A DNA stretch of 64,000 nt from Tanytarsus gracilentus (Eukaryota > Arthropoda > Insecta > Diptera > Chironomidae): NCBI GenBank assembly GCA_038502055.1, contig JAXRKN010000036.1, positions 4,712,001 to 4,776,000 on the forward strand, written 5' to 3'. The notes under the pieces were generated by a model that saw nothing but the letters and a program-made list of their open reading frames with translations, was not told where the DNA came from and ran no database searches. The stretch's first letter is position 1; every line of letters starts with the position of its first letter. Below, piece after piece: positions 41,091 through 52,600 of the stretch. The position numbers and the translations under genes were made by a program.

Positions 41091-43083
41091 ATGATTTAAG
41101 TTTATACAAGACACCCTTAAAGAGGCGATGTCTTAAATTGACAAACTCGAGCTCTAAAGTTGACAACCTAAGAAGTTAATTCTACCCCATAAAACAATTT
41201 TAAATTAACTTCAACTAAGTTTTTATTTTAAATATTTTACCAATTGGCATCAAATCAGCGAAAAAATTTTTTGGGTCGCTTCCGAACATCAGGCTGGAAT
41301 CGTGGATTTTATTTCCTTAATGGGTCAATGAATGTTTTAATGGATCAGTTGAGTCTTAAAAAGTATTTTTAAAATATTGCTCTTTATCATTCTTACAAAT
41401 TCTGGTACTTTTTACCAGATATCAAACACATCCTGTATTCCCATTGAACCCCTTCTTTGTAATACCTCTAATTTAATAAACACTATTTTAAAAATAATTC
41501 TCTGATGCACAAATTTATTTAATTTATGAAAAAATCTGTACAAAAAAAATTCAAAAAACATGGCTGATGTAAAATAATCATAAGGAGCATCTCCTACAAC
41601 TATTTTAAGCACCTCCTGGTTCCGCTTCCAGGACTTCCTTTATTTTTTGATTGATTTTTTTGCACATGTTTAGCATACTCTGTGCTGATACTAAGCACAA
41701 TTTTAGCTTACACCTGGCACCATTAAAGTATGGTTAAAAATATATTTAAATTTTTATTTTCACTTTTAAAAATTTAAATTTAATCCTCATGGAACTGAAA
41801 TTATGATTATTACCAGCAAAGAATATGCTGAACATGAGCAAAAATACTCAAACAAAATATAAGAGAAGTGTGGAAGTGGAAAGGAGTTTAAAAAGTCATA
41901 CGAGATCTTTTATGGTTATTATACATAGTATACTTTTTTAATTTTTGATAAATTGATTAGAGAATTATTTTTTAAAGTATTAAATATTAAATTATTGATA
42001 TGGGTTCGAATGGAAGCAAAGATGTGTTTTTGTGAAATAAAAAGTACCAGGAGTTGTTGTAATAAAACGAAACTACATTTTAAAAATATTTTTAAAATTC
42101 TACTGATATTTTAAAGCATTCGTTAACCCATAAAGGAACTAAAATTCCATTCAGCATGAAGTTGGAAGGCCCGAATTTTTTCGTTACCTAACAAATGGTA
42201 AATGTTTGAGCATTTGTTTTGCTTTTTGGGTTTTTCGCGTAAGTGCTCGCCTTTATCTCTTGTGCTTATTTTTGTGGATAAAATTTTTTTGAAGGTGACG
42301 TCCTTGATGTAAAGTATTTCCAAATTTTGCATCTCCTTTCATGGATTATGCAATGAGTTATCATTTTTGTGGAAAGTAGACGTGCCAAACAGGTATACTT
42401 AATAAAGAAAGATAAATAGAATTTTTAATTATTTAAATCCCCAATTTTAAAAAAATTTAAGAAAAATACGGTAAAGTAAATAAAATTATTTTTACGTTTT
42501 TTCTGTTTTAAAATTTTATCATAGTAAAAAATTTTCTGTCCTCTCTGTGGTTTCCCATAAGCAATATGAAAAGAAGTTGTGCGTACAGCTTAAAAATATT
42601 GTGCATATTGTGCATAATTTGCATAATTAATCATGCACAATTATGCATAATTATGCATAGTCATGCAAATTTCATATTATGTAGACGCAATTTTTTTTCC
42701 ACCATTTTTTGTTTTGCTAATTATGCATTTTATTCTTCATAATTATGCATATTTGCATAATTTTAGAAATATATTATGATAATTATGCAAACTTAGATTT
42801 TGGCAGTTTTGAAAATATACATAATTTGCATAATTAAAAAGTTTCTAATTATGCTTAGTGTGGTCCAGCTCATACGAATTTCTGGGTATTTGCTGATTTT
42901 TATTCTGCCGAATATTTATATTGCTGGATAAATTGATAAACATAAAAAAATTTTTTGAATAAAATTTTGTGGAAATTGTTCTTATAAACTTTTTGTAAAG
43001 GAATCGTTTGGAAAATTTTTTCGAGGAACATAGGTAAGTGATTTGATTGGTAAGTCTTTGTTTATTGAATCAATAGTCATTTT

Positions 43084-43149
43084 GGGGGGCGTCCGGCGCC
43101 CCCAAACCCTCCTGTGTTTCGCGTCCGGCCCCCAAGGGGCCGGAACGCT
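43084..43149. other. GC-rich double hairpin in the foldback core
   Basis: This block of about 65 bases is mostly G and C in DNA that is otherwise about 70 percent A/T. It contains two hairpins. The first pairs GGGGGCG with CGCCCCC around TCCGG. The second pairs CCGGCCCC (43125-43132) with GGGGCCGG (43136-43143) around CAA, and flanking GCGT and ACGC extend that stem with one bulge. The word GCGTCCGGC occurs in both. Confidence 0.7.
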
Positions 43150-43168
43150 ATCAGTTCACTCCTTCCTA

Positions 43169-43256
43169 CCTAACGATCGCGCTTCGCTTATCGTTAGGAT
43201 AGCTCAGTCGGATGGTTATTAAGCTATAACAGTGGGAAAGATCAAAGGGTTGAAAG
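43169..43256 (+). other. Hairpin plus tRNA-like sequence (Pol III A box)
   Basis: CCTAACGAT (43169-43177) pairs perfectly with ATCGTTAGG (43190-43198). Directly after it TAGCTCAGTCGG (43200-43211) fits the tRNA A-box consensus TRGYNNARNNGG, and GGGTTGAAAGTC about 40 bases later is a degraded B box. No acceptor stem or anticodon loop can be drawn, so this is a tRNA-derived or SINE-like remnant, not a functional tRNA gene. Confidence 0.5.
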
Positions 43257-43944
43257 TCTTTTAATTGTCTTTCTAATTTTGCAACTGAATGATATTTTTT
43301 TTTTTTGAATAGAAAATTGATTTTTTGTTTTTTAAACACATCTTTAATGATTTTGAAAATTAAAAGTTTTTGTGTAAAACACTTTTGTAAAATATTTTGA
43401 TGTATCTTACTTTTTGTAAAAGGAAATCGTATAAGTGCCGGAAAGATCAGAGTATGATGCACTTTAAATTATCTTCTCAATTGTATTGTTATAAAGCGCA
43501 AGCGCAGGCCAACGCTAAATAAAATCTGCGAATCCTCACAAACAAAAAGAACTTATACGGGTTCATTATGTTTCATCTAATTTATCTTGGAGATAAAAAA
43601 TCGGAGATAAATATCGAGAATAAAAATCAGAAATATCCGGCAGAAATTCGGTATGAGCTGGAAACACTAAGTAGCATGTTAAGTTAGAAATTTAGTTATC
43701 ATAATTATGCTAATTTGAAAACTGGAAAATTTTAAGTTCATAATTATGATATTATATTCGAAAATTATGCATAATTTGCATAATTAGAAGAATAAATTTG
43801 CATAATTTGAACACTCAAAAAATGGCGGAATCAAAAAATTGTGTCTTACATAATTATGCATAATTGTGCATGACGTTATGCATAATTATGCATAATTGTG
43901 CATGATTAATTATGCATAATTATGCACAATTATGCACAATTATT

Positions 43945-46900
43945 TTGTAAGATCTGTGACCAACACCCAAAAGAACATTAGGCAGAGACACGTTTTTCAT
44001 CATCATTATTAGGGAGAACATAAAAAATATCGATCCACACGCACATTTTGAATTGGTTATCCAGTTGGTTGGAACACTCATTTAGTAATTAAATTTTCAT
44101 AAAGCTCAGTTGCTTCCGGTCTTTAAACAACATCAAATTTTTCTTTGATATTATATATTTGAAAACTAATAAATCAGGCTGCTAATGAAAATCTAACAGC
44201 TTTGATTTTTATGACACTGATGGAAAATGGGAATTTTATGTCAAGTTTACTATCACACCATACTGCAAAAATGCAATTGTAGGCATTGAGACATGATGAG
44301 ATGTGAGATGTAAAGCGAATTTGCAAAGTAGATATGACCTGACGACGAAGCCTGTGTGTGTTTTTGCTTTTAGGGCTTCATAACTTAATGTATAATGCTC
44401 GTTTGTGACAATTTATGCTCGCTCTATGTGATACATTTAATGTATTAGTCTCATGTAAACTAAGGATTCTATTTTATGAAAGCTTATGAGGTTAAGTTAG
44501 TTATGTTCTAAACCGTTTTGTAAGCTTGACCCAATGACCTTAATCTCAATTAAACTTAATATTTTTCCCGAAATCAATAATATATTATAATAAAAAAAAT
44601 CTTTGAGTGTTTCTGGTCACTTAATGAAATCCAAAATCGATCTCTACTAATCTTGGCATGTATATCAACAATTTAATTTAATAAATTACAACGCTCATAA
44701 TTTAAATGTTTCGCATCGATGCTTTTTGAAGAAAATAGAGGCGAGAAAATAAAATTAATGATAAACCATTTTGTAAAGTGACTTCACGCATAATTTAGTG
44801 AAATAAATAAGTTGTTTTGAGATGACATGAAAGGGATTTTTGGAATTCTTACGAACATCAAATCATTAATTTTTGACTTTCTTATCTTTTCATTTTTGTT
44901 TCAACATGTGATGCAGTAAATTTTAAAAAAATGTTTTTTAAACTCAAAATCAAAGCACTTTCACTGATTCTCAAGGGTTGGTAACTTTCATTAATATAAT
45001 TTTTACTCACCTATCCACAAAGATATTTAGTGGCACATATGAAGGCAATGCTTCATTAGCAGTTCAGATAATTTCTTTAAATGTTAATAAACTTCACTTC
45101 ACTAAGCACTTGCGTGTCTATGCACAAAAAGTTACCCAAAACTCTAGGGTTGAATAAAATTTTTTGTGGTGTGTATAAAAATAACTTTTTGGTCCCTTCC
45201 TTTTCGTGACGAATGTCTCCAGTCTATGGTGATGTGCTTCAATTATAACGATAATGCGTATATGGCACTATTTTTAGCTCTTACAATGCAAAACGTGTTG
45301 CTGCTCGTACGTTTTACTCAAAAAAGTATTTCTAGCAAAGCAATGATGATGCACTAAAATATTTTTTCCTATGAAAATAGAGAAAATTTTCACTTAAGCA
45401 CAAAAACATGTAAGAAGATGAAGATTATTCATCTGTCATAGTAATCATCTCTTAATGAAATATAAATGAGTGGCTTTTTTTTAAAAAAAAGTAGAAAAAT
45501 TTCTATTTTTTATTTTTTCACAAAACAATTTTAGATGTTTATATGTGAATGAAATTAATCCATTTGTCACCAATTATAAGCTGAAATTTTATTGATCACA
45601 CATGTTGAACTCTCATACACATTTTTAATCATAGAATGCCACTAAAAACTCATAAATTCAAGCTGAAAAAGTGAGAAAGCGAGATAGAAGTTAATTGCTA
45701 TTTTCCCTTATTCACATCCACTGATTTACATCTGACAGAAGTCCATTTCCATAATTGTCTATATGCAACGCATTCAATAAAAGCCGATTCTCTTTTTTGT
45801 ATTTTTTGTTTGGAAGCGAGTCTAATTTGACTTTTAATTCAAATCCGAAAAGATCTGATTATTGCGTCTTAGATGGATTTTTGAACACTTTTTTTTGTAT
45901 ACGGTCACATCAACACATCTTCGTTTTATACCTTTGCTGCATCCGCTTTTACGCGACGCACGGAATTGTTTTTTTTTTCAAAAAAATTATTTAGTAAAAA
46001 TTGCGATGAATACCGCCAACTAAGATGATATTAAAAACAACTTCAATCCAGCAACCGCTCTCTGCCTTCAATTCAACCCAAACGCACTCAGCAGAAAAAA
46101 TACAACGAGCTGTGAAATTAGCGCGTGTTTGCAACCGAATCTTCAAATAGTGACTGAGTTGTTGTTGAAATTTAGTGTGTAGATTGAGAATATTTAAAGG
46201 CGAGCATTGAGAAAAACAATAACAAAAACATTAACAACATTATTTTGTCAATGTTTTAAAATGTAGCATAAAATTTTATTTTACTAAAAATGTTTGGTAA
46301 ATAAATTTTTAGTTTTTTCAAATTATTTTCAATTTTAACAGTTAAAAAATTAAAATGATTTGAATTTTTTAAATGTTTTCTCTCAAGAACACAACACAAT
46401 CAATTAAACACTAAACAGTCAACATTATGTTTTTGTGTAAGTAAAACTTGGCAACGCAGCTAAAACGCATTCATACATGTGATCACTGCGCATTGTCAAA
46501 ATCCTTTTCAATGTGTAAAAGAAGCGAAACAATTTTTTTCTTGAAAAGTTCCGGTATAAATAAAAATAAGGTGAATTTGGCGCGCAATTTCATACTATTT
46601 GTTGCGTTTAATTATATTTAAGAAAACTAGTTTCGGTTATATTCAAAATTATTTTTAAATCGCTTATAAATGATGATATGCAGCTTGATGCGTCACCCCA
46701 TGTTAAATGTTAATATTGAATTAAATTTGATGACTTGATATAGGCAAAGAGAAAAATCATGTATTTTATAAACTCAAAATAATTAAACGGCACAACAAAA
46801 AAACTGAATCATATCATCGAAGTCAAAAGCTGTAAATTATCAAAAATTCTCGTCAATTTATAGAGTTAAATTTTTTGTCAATAAAATGGAGCGTGCTTAA

Positions 46901-49656
46901 GGAACAAACACCAGGAAAACAGGCTAAGATTGGAAAAAATTTGGATCAATAAATTCCCTCCGGCTTGCATTTTTCCATTTTCACTCTCTCGTTCTCTTTA
47001 AGGAAATATTTTGAGAATCCTGTTCGGGTTTTTAGAGTGGGATAGAAAATTCTCTCACTTTAAAATGTTGAAAATTGAAACTTCTCTTTTTGAGTTTTAA
47101 AGAGTGAGAAGAAAATCATTTTTTAAAGCAATAATTTTTGCCGGTCTTAAAGTCTAAAAATTTTACCAAATTTCAAAAAAGTTAAATTTTCACAAATTTT
47201 CAACAATTAAGAACATATCGATATATATATGGATGCAATTTAACTTGCACTTAGCTTATTTATTGATTTTAATTATTGTTGTTACTGCCCTCACGCCGCT
47301 GCATCAACAAAAATAGAAAAATTCTCAATTTTATTTGTAAAGATTTTCAATTCCCCCTTTTCTCCTAACCAGAGCGCTATGCGATACGCGTCAAAAGCGA
47401 AAGCAATAAGGAAGAATGAAATGAGATCTATAAACAAGATGAAATGAACAGTTGGTAGGAAATTTCTGAGTTTAAATGAAAAATTCTTCTGAGAACAAAA
47501 GAGCTTAATATTTCTCCATAAAATCAGCAATTTAGGTCACTTAAGCCGATACTGCGAGTTGCATAAAATCTATTTCTGTGAAGATATGCGATGATAACTG
47601 GATGGTAATAGAATTTTGTCATTGGACATAGACATCGGACATGATCGAAAGAAAAAGTTCCTAAGCTAATTAAAAGACTAGAGTCAAGTTTTAAAATTCT
47701 CAATTATAAAAAAATATTTAAACTCTTTAATTTAAATTTTTAATTCAGAAAAATTAGCAAAATATTATTTTTTAATAAGTATTCATTTCGAAACCCCATC
47801 CCATCCAAAAATTCACGCTGTTTCGTTTTGCTTAATGCCAAAAGTGTTCTTTTTGTGAATATTCTGGTTGAACCTGAAAATAAACATTGTGCAAAAAATG
47901 TTACCTGTCATCGCTAATGAAATTATAAACTCTTCTCTTTTCTTTAACACCGGAGATAAAACGGTTTGATAAATTGTGATAAACAAGATGTGTACACGTT
48001 CGGTCAATGATCTCACTTTCAACGCATCGCGTATCATTTATTCTTTTTAAGGCAAGCTTAATAAACATTTATTGCGAAGAGTGAAAAAAGAGAGTGAAAT
48101 TAGGTTGTCAGGTAGGTACGAGTGAGTGAGAGCAAATTTCAATCGTTTATCCACATGAGCACGTCAGGTATCACGTAATATTTTTATTGAAATCGTCATA
48201 AAAATGAACTTGTATTGAAATTCAACATGATTAAAAATTAATTTTTTCATATTTTATTCTCAGAAAAATTTTATTTTACTTCTCAGCTCTGACAATAATT
48301 AACATATCAATTACTTAAATTAAATAACATGTGAAATAAATAATTGGTTCCAACAAAAAATGCACATCACACAGATGAGTTAGAATCAATAGAGGGAAAG
48401 ATGTGTGTGTGTGTGTGTGTGTAAGCGAGATAATCAAATAATGTAATTGCATAGAACTTTAAGAAGATCTTTGTTGATTCTCGCGTAGCACAAAAATTAA
48501 TTTTTAATGAAATCGCTTTGCTGCGAAGCAATTTAGTGACTCATGTAATTGAGAAGAGAGAAAATTTTTAATTAAATAATTAATCACTTGATTCTTCTTT
48601 TTATGCGAACGATTCTTTCTCAATTTTTAAGATTGAATAAAAAAATTCATTACACCTACAGCATTTAAATTTTGAGTGTACTACAACATTTTTTATCATT
48701 TTATATTCATGTGGGGAGCAGAAAAATCATGTCAAACTGATTTACTGGCTCAAGGGCGAGATATTAAAATTTTATTTTGAGAGACAAGTTACAGTAGAAA
48801 TTTAAATTTCGTTAAATGCGGTTTTTGTTTGAATAAATTAAATTATCGGATTACATTTTGCTAATACTACAGTTATGAACGATTTATGATTTTATAGAAA
48901 AAATTTGGTAGATTAACAAGAAGAATTTTTATGCAGCTTTTTTTGTAATTTTTTTTAGGGGTTAGGAAGGTTTTGATGAAAGTAACATAAAAAGTTAAAA
49001 TAAATTTAAACTTTCAGATGTTTGCACTTGTTAAAAATGAAAACCAAAGATTTTCTGAATATAAAATAAGAGCTTATGAACATCAGTCTGAGTCATCAAA
49101 AAAAAATTGTGAAAGAAATATCTAAAATATATTCAAGAAAATCGTTCTTCTTCTTTTGAAGGAAACATTCTGAATAAAAAACGATTAACAAAATTTTCTT
49201 CTTCTACGTTCTGTCATTTTTAAAAAGTGGGAATGAAAAATTGTTTAAAAGCTAAAATTCGTTTGGCATTTGTGAATAAAATTTTCTTCACCATAATAAA
49301 TATCAAATTCTATTGTTATGCAAGAAAAAGTTGAGAATGAAAGAGATCGCAGCAGTTTATGTTGTCGTCGTATGTAAGACATTGTATGAGTAAATATTGA
49401 TCCCATTTATTATGTTTAAAGGAGAAATTTTTATCATAAAAAATCCGCTATTAACTTGACAATTTTTTAAGAAAGCTACATAAATTTGTTTAAAACTCAT
49501 TTTTTGTCTTTGGTTTATCGCAAAAATTTAAATGTTTCATCATGAACACAATTTTCATGTTTTAGTGTGACAGTATATAAAGGTACAATTTTAAAGTCTC
49601 AAGAATTATTTTTGATTTTAGACATTTATCTTGCTCGAGTATTCTTCATTTACATT
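43945..49656. other. Intergenic, no gene recognised
   Basis: About 5.7 kb of AT-rich DNA with short chance frames. The only simple repeat of note is the TG run at 48402-48422. The 3' end of otopetrin 2 (minus strand) must lie near its upper edge. Confidence 0.5.
48402..48422 (+). repeat. TG microsatellite
   Basis: About ten perfect TG units. Confidence 0.9.
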
Positions 49657-52600
49657 TTACATGTAAGCGGGTTTCATCTTCCATGCTCTCTTCCAAATGT
49701 CACACAGACAAACTGTGCTATGAAATCGATAGAAAATTGCTGTGGGAAATAAAAACATGAAATGTTAATTAGAACTCATACAGTGCGTGAAAATTTTCCT
49801 ACCTAAGGGCATTGACACGTGTGTTATTATTGTCCAAGCCCAGACGCCGTAAAAAGTGAGCTGTAGCGGGTGGCTTTCAGCTCGACTCTTCTCGAGTGTA
49901 TTTATAGCCCACATTGCTGTCAATAAATTTAATTAAATTCAATTTTTTCATTCATTTATTTTTTTACCTAAATTTGACACCAGCAGAAAGGTAACAATTT
50001 CCCTGCCTGGCTTCCTTCTAATGTGATCTTGGGTTGCGGCACTTCGACGATTGGCATCAAGTATAAACATCGTCTGAAATGCGGTTTCAATGAGTGAAGC
50101 CAGTGCGGTTATCAATATGAGTGTTGTGTTCGTTTTGAGTGTCAAGTGCGCTCCTATTATGGTAAATGTGCTGTATAGGAAAGAACCACTTTGTGCACCG
50201 ACTAAAAGAATATCATCTAGACTGAAGTTGCGGGTGGAGTCGAAATGAAGTTTTCGCATCTGAAAAGTCCCAATGAGTGTTCCTGTTATTGTTGAGCCGT
50301 AGAGTACCAATTCCATTATGCTCACTTCCATGACTGCAAAACTAGTGAATTCTTCTTTGGATACCAGCACAAAAAATAAAATTAGTGAGATGATGGTTAG
50401 CACGAGCATGAGTATTCCAACAAAAAGTCCTTTATGAGCGCCGGCACAGTCCACCGAATAATGGTGAGGACTGCGCTTAAATGGATGCAGCTCTGAACGC
50501 ATAACTTCATTTGTCTCAGGATCGGGCCGACTAATATTTCTCCACATTACATAAAGTATGGCAGCACAAATCAATGAGTATTCAATCGTGCATGGAAAGA
50601 GAAATGGCGAAGCATCCTGAACTAAATTGCCGAGTATATTTGAACGGCGGCATTCGAATATGTTGTGAGGTCCTTTTAGGCCTCGAGTAACTCGATGATG
50701 GGAAACCTCAGAAAGCGCTTGAACTACCGAGGATTTATTCAGCAAAGGACCTATAAATTTTTAAAAAATGAATCATTAAAATAATTTACCCCTCTCAATT
50801 AAAATTTTAACATCAAATAATTTTTATCATTCATACTTAAAAGAAAAAGTATGTTTCTCAACCCTTCCGCTAACCGCTTACCTAATCGATGAGAAATTTT
50901 GAGCGTTTTATTTTCCGGATCATAAAATGTTAAAATTTCATGTTTCGTCTCTTGGATTAGAACACTAAACCATACTGAAAGATTTGTTCCAATCATGTGC
51001 ATGAGACCAAATCGTGCAAGAATTTTATAGCGATAGACTTTGATTTGCTGTGAATAAGAGAAGAGAAAAAAACGTGACTATGAAAAAAATTCATATGAAG
51101 AAGACACGATGCTTCATCACATCCTGGAAATAATTTCAATTCATCAAACTCTATGAAATTCAATTAGTAATCACATTGTGAGACATTAATTTCCTATGCG
51201 GTCTTTAACAGAATATAAAATAGTTCTCACCTCATTGTTAAGGAAGATGAAATACATTTGAATAAATATGAAAGCCATTCGTGTTGCCGGTGTGAGTGCT
51301 AACAGTACATTATGACATTTTGAATCACTTTGAAGTTCGAAATACTGTCCAAATTCCAGTCCTGAGTATATCATGCTACCGATTCCAAAAGCTAGCCATA
51401 GCACGGGATAAGAGAAAAAAAATAAAAAGTATAAGAATAGAAATTATTTAAATAGAGTTTTAACAGTTTGTCTGAACTTAATTGTACTCAGGTTTATTAA
51501 AGGATAAAAAATGTTTCAAAACCCACACGTGGGTGTTGCCGTGTAACCCACTTGTAACAGATCAGTATTGGCTTCCCCTTTGGCTTCCCCTTCTGGCCTC
51601 CCCTTTTGGCTTCCCAAAAATGGCTTCCCAAAATGGCTTCCCAAAAATGGCTTCCCAAAACTGGCTTCCCAAAATGGCTTCCCAAAAATGGCTTCCCAAA
51701 ATGGCTTCCCATAATAGCTTCACAAAATGGCTTCCCCAAATGGCTTCCCAATATGGCTTCCCAAAAATGGCTTCCCAAAATGGCTTCCCAAAAATGGCTT
51801 CTCAAAAATGGCTTCCCAAAATTGCTTCCCAAATTGGCTTCCCAAAATGGCTTCCCACTGTGTTTCGACTGTGTTTCATTTTCCACTATGTTCCATTATC
51901 CATTGTGTTCCATTTTCCATTGTGTTCCATTTTCCATTGTGTTTCATTTTCCATTGTGTTCCATTTTCCATTGTGTTCTATTTTCCATTGTGTTCCATTT
52001 TCCATTGTGTTCCATTTTCCATTGTGTTTCATTTTCCATTGTGTTCCATTTTCCATTGTGTTCCATTTTCCATTGTGTTCCGTTTTCAATTACGAGTTCA
52101 ATGAGGTACATGAAGCCATACTTCTAAAAAATGGACATTAGTGGCATTCCTTGGACACTCCTGGCCGGTCGTGACGGTCATTCTTCAAAAATCATCAATG
52201 CTAATCAATTCCTGATGCAATTACGAGTTCAACGAGGTACATGAAGCCATACTTTTAAAAAATGGACATTAGGGGCACTACTGGCCGGCCGTGATGGACA
52301 TTGGTGGCACTCTTGGATGGCCATGATAGACATTCCTCAAATATCATCAATGCCTTTCGATTCCTGATACAAATACGAATCCAACGACATACATGAAGCC
52401 ATATAACAGGAAATTTGTATGAAAAATGGCATTTAGGGCTGTCCATGGCACGACCTGTGGTCATGACCCTCATAATTCCTAAAATGGCCGAATCTAAATT
52501 CATAGACCTACCATTTGGCGAAAACTAGAAGTCTCTAGCTATCTCAGGCGCCGAGATCTCGAAGGAACAGACGGACAGACAGACAGACGGACGGACGGAC

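Larger units (their letters stand above)
38880..42592. other. Intergenic with degenerate repeats
   Basis: Apart from the inverted repeat at 40604-40818 and the element fragment at 40985-41090 described separately, I see AT-rich DNA and no convincing exon. Confidence 0.5.
42593..43944. mobile_element. Foldback element with long inverted arms
   Basis: The left arm (about 42593-42950) and right arm (about 43562-43944) are imperfect reverse complements along some 350 bases. Matching landmarks in order from the outside are AATCATGCACAATTATGCAT, CAATTTTTT with CCATTTTTTG, a run of TTATGCATAATT words, AGTGT-CCAGCTCATAC-GAATTTCTG and GATAAATT. No open frame of transposase size lies inside. The core holds a GC-rich block and a tRNA-like stretch. 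The arms are largely built of ATGCATAATT-type words, which are themselves palindromic. No clean target duplication is visible, so the outer limits are approximate. Confidence 0.85.

Noticed and set aside
43199..43270. tRNA gene in the foldback core
   Set aside because: The A box is perfect but the B box is degraded and no cloverleaf with acceptor stem and anticodon loop can be drawn.
42593..43944. CRISPR-like array because of many repeated ATTATGCATAA words
   Set aside because: Spacing is irregular, there are no unique spacers of equal length, the arms are inverted copies of each other and the host is a eukaryote.
51482..52141. Long plus-strand frame of repeated MASQNGFPKWLP-like words (219 aa), and its minus-strand counterparts
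   Set aside because: The frame is a by-product of the 14- and 17-bp arrays, which lack stop codons in several frames; it also runs through element ends. The same applies to the frames at 61834-62458 and 4274-4621.
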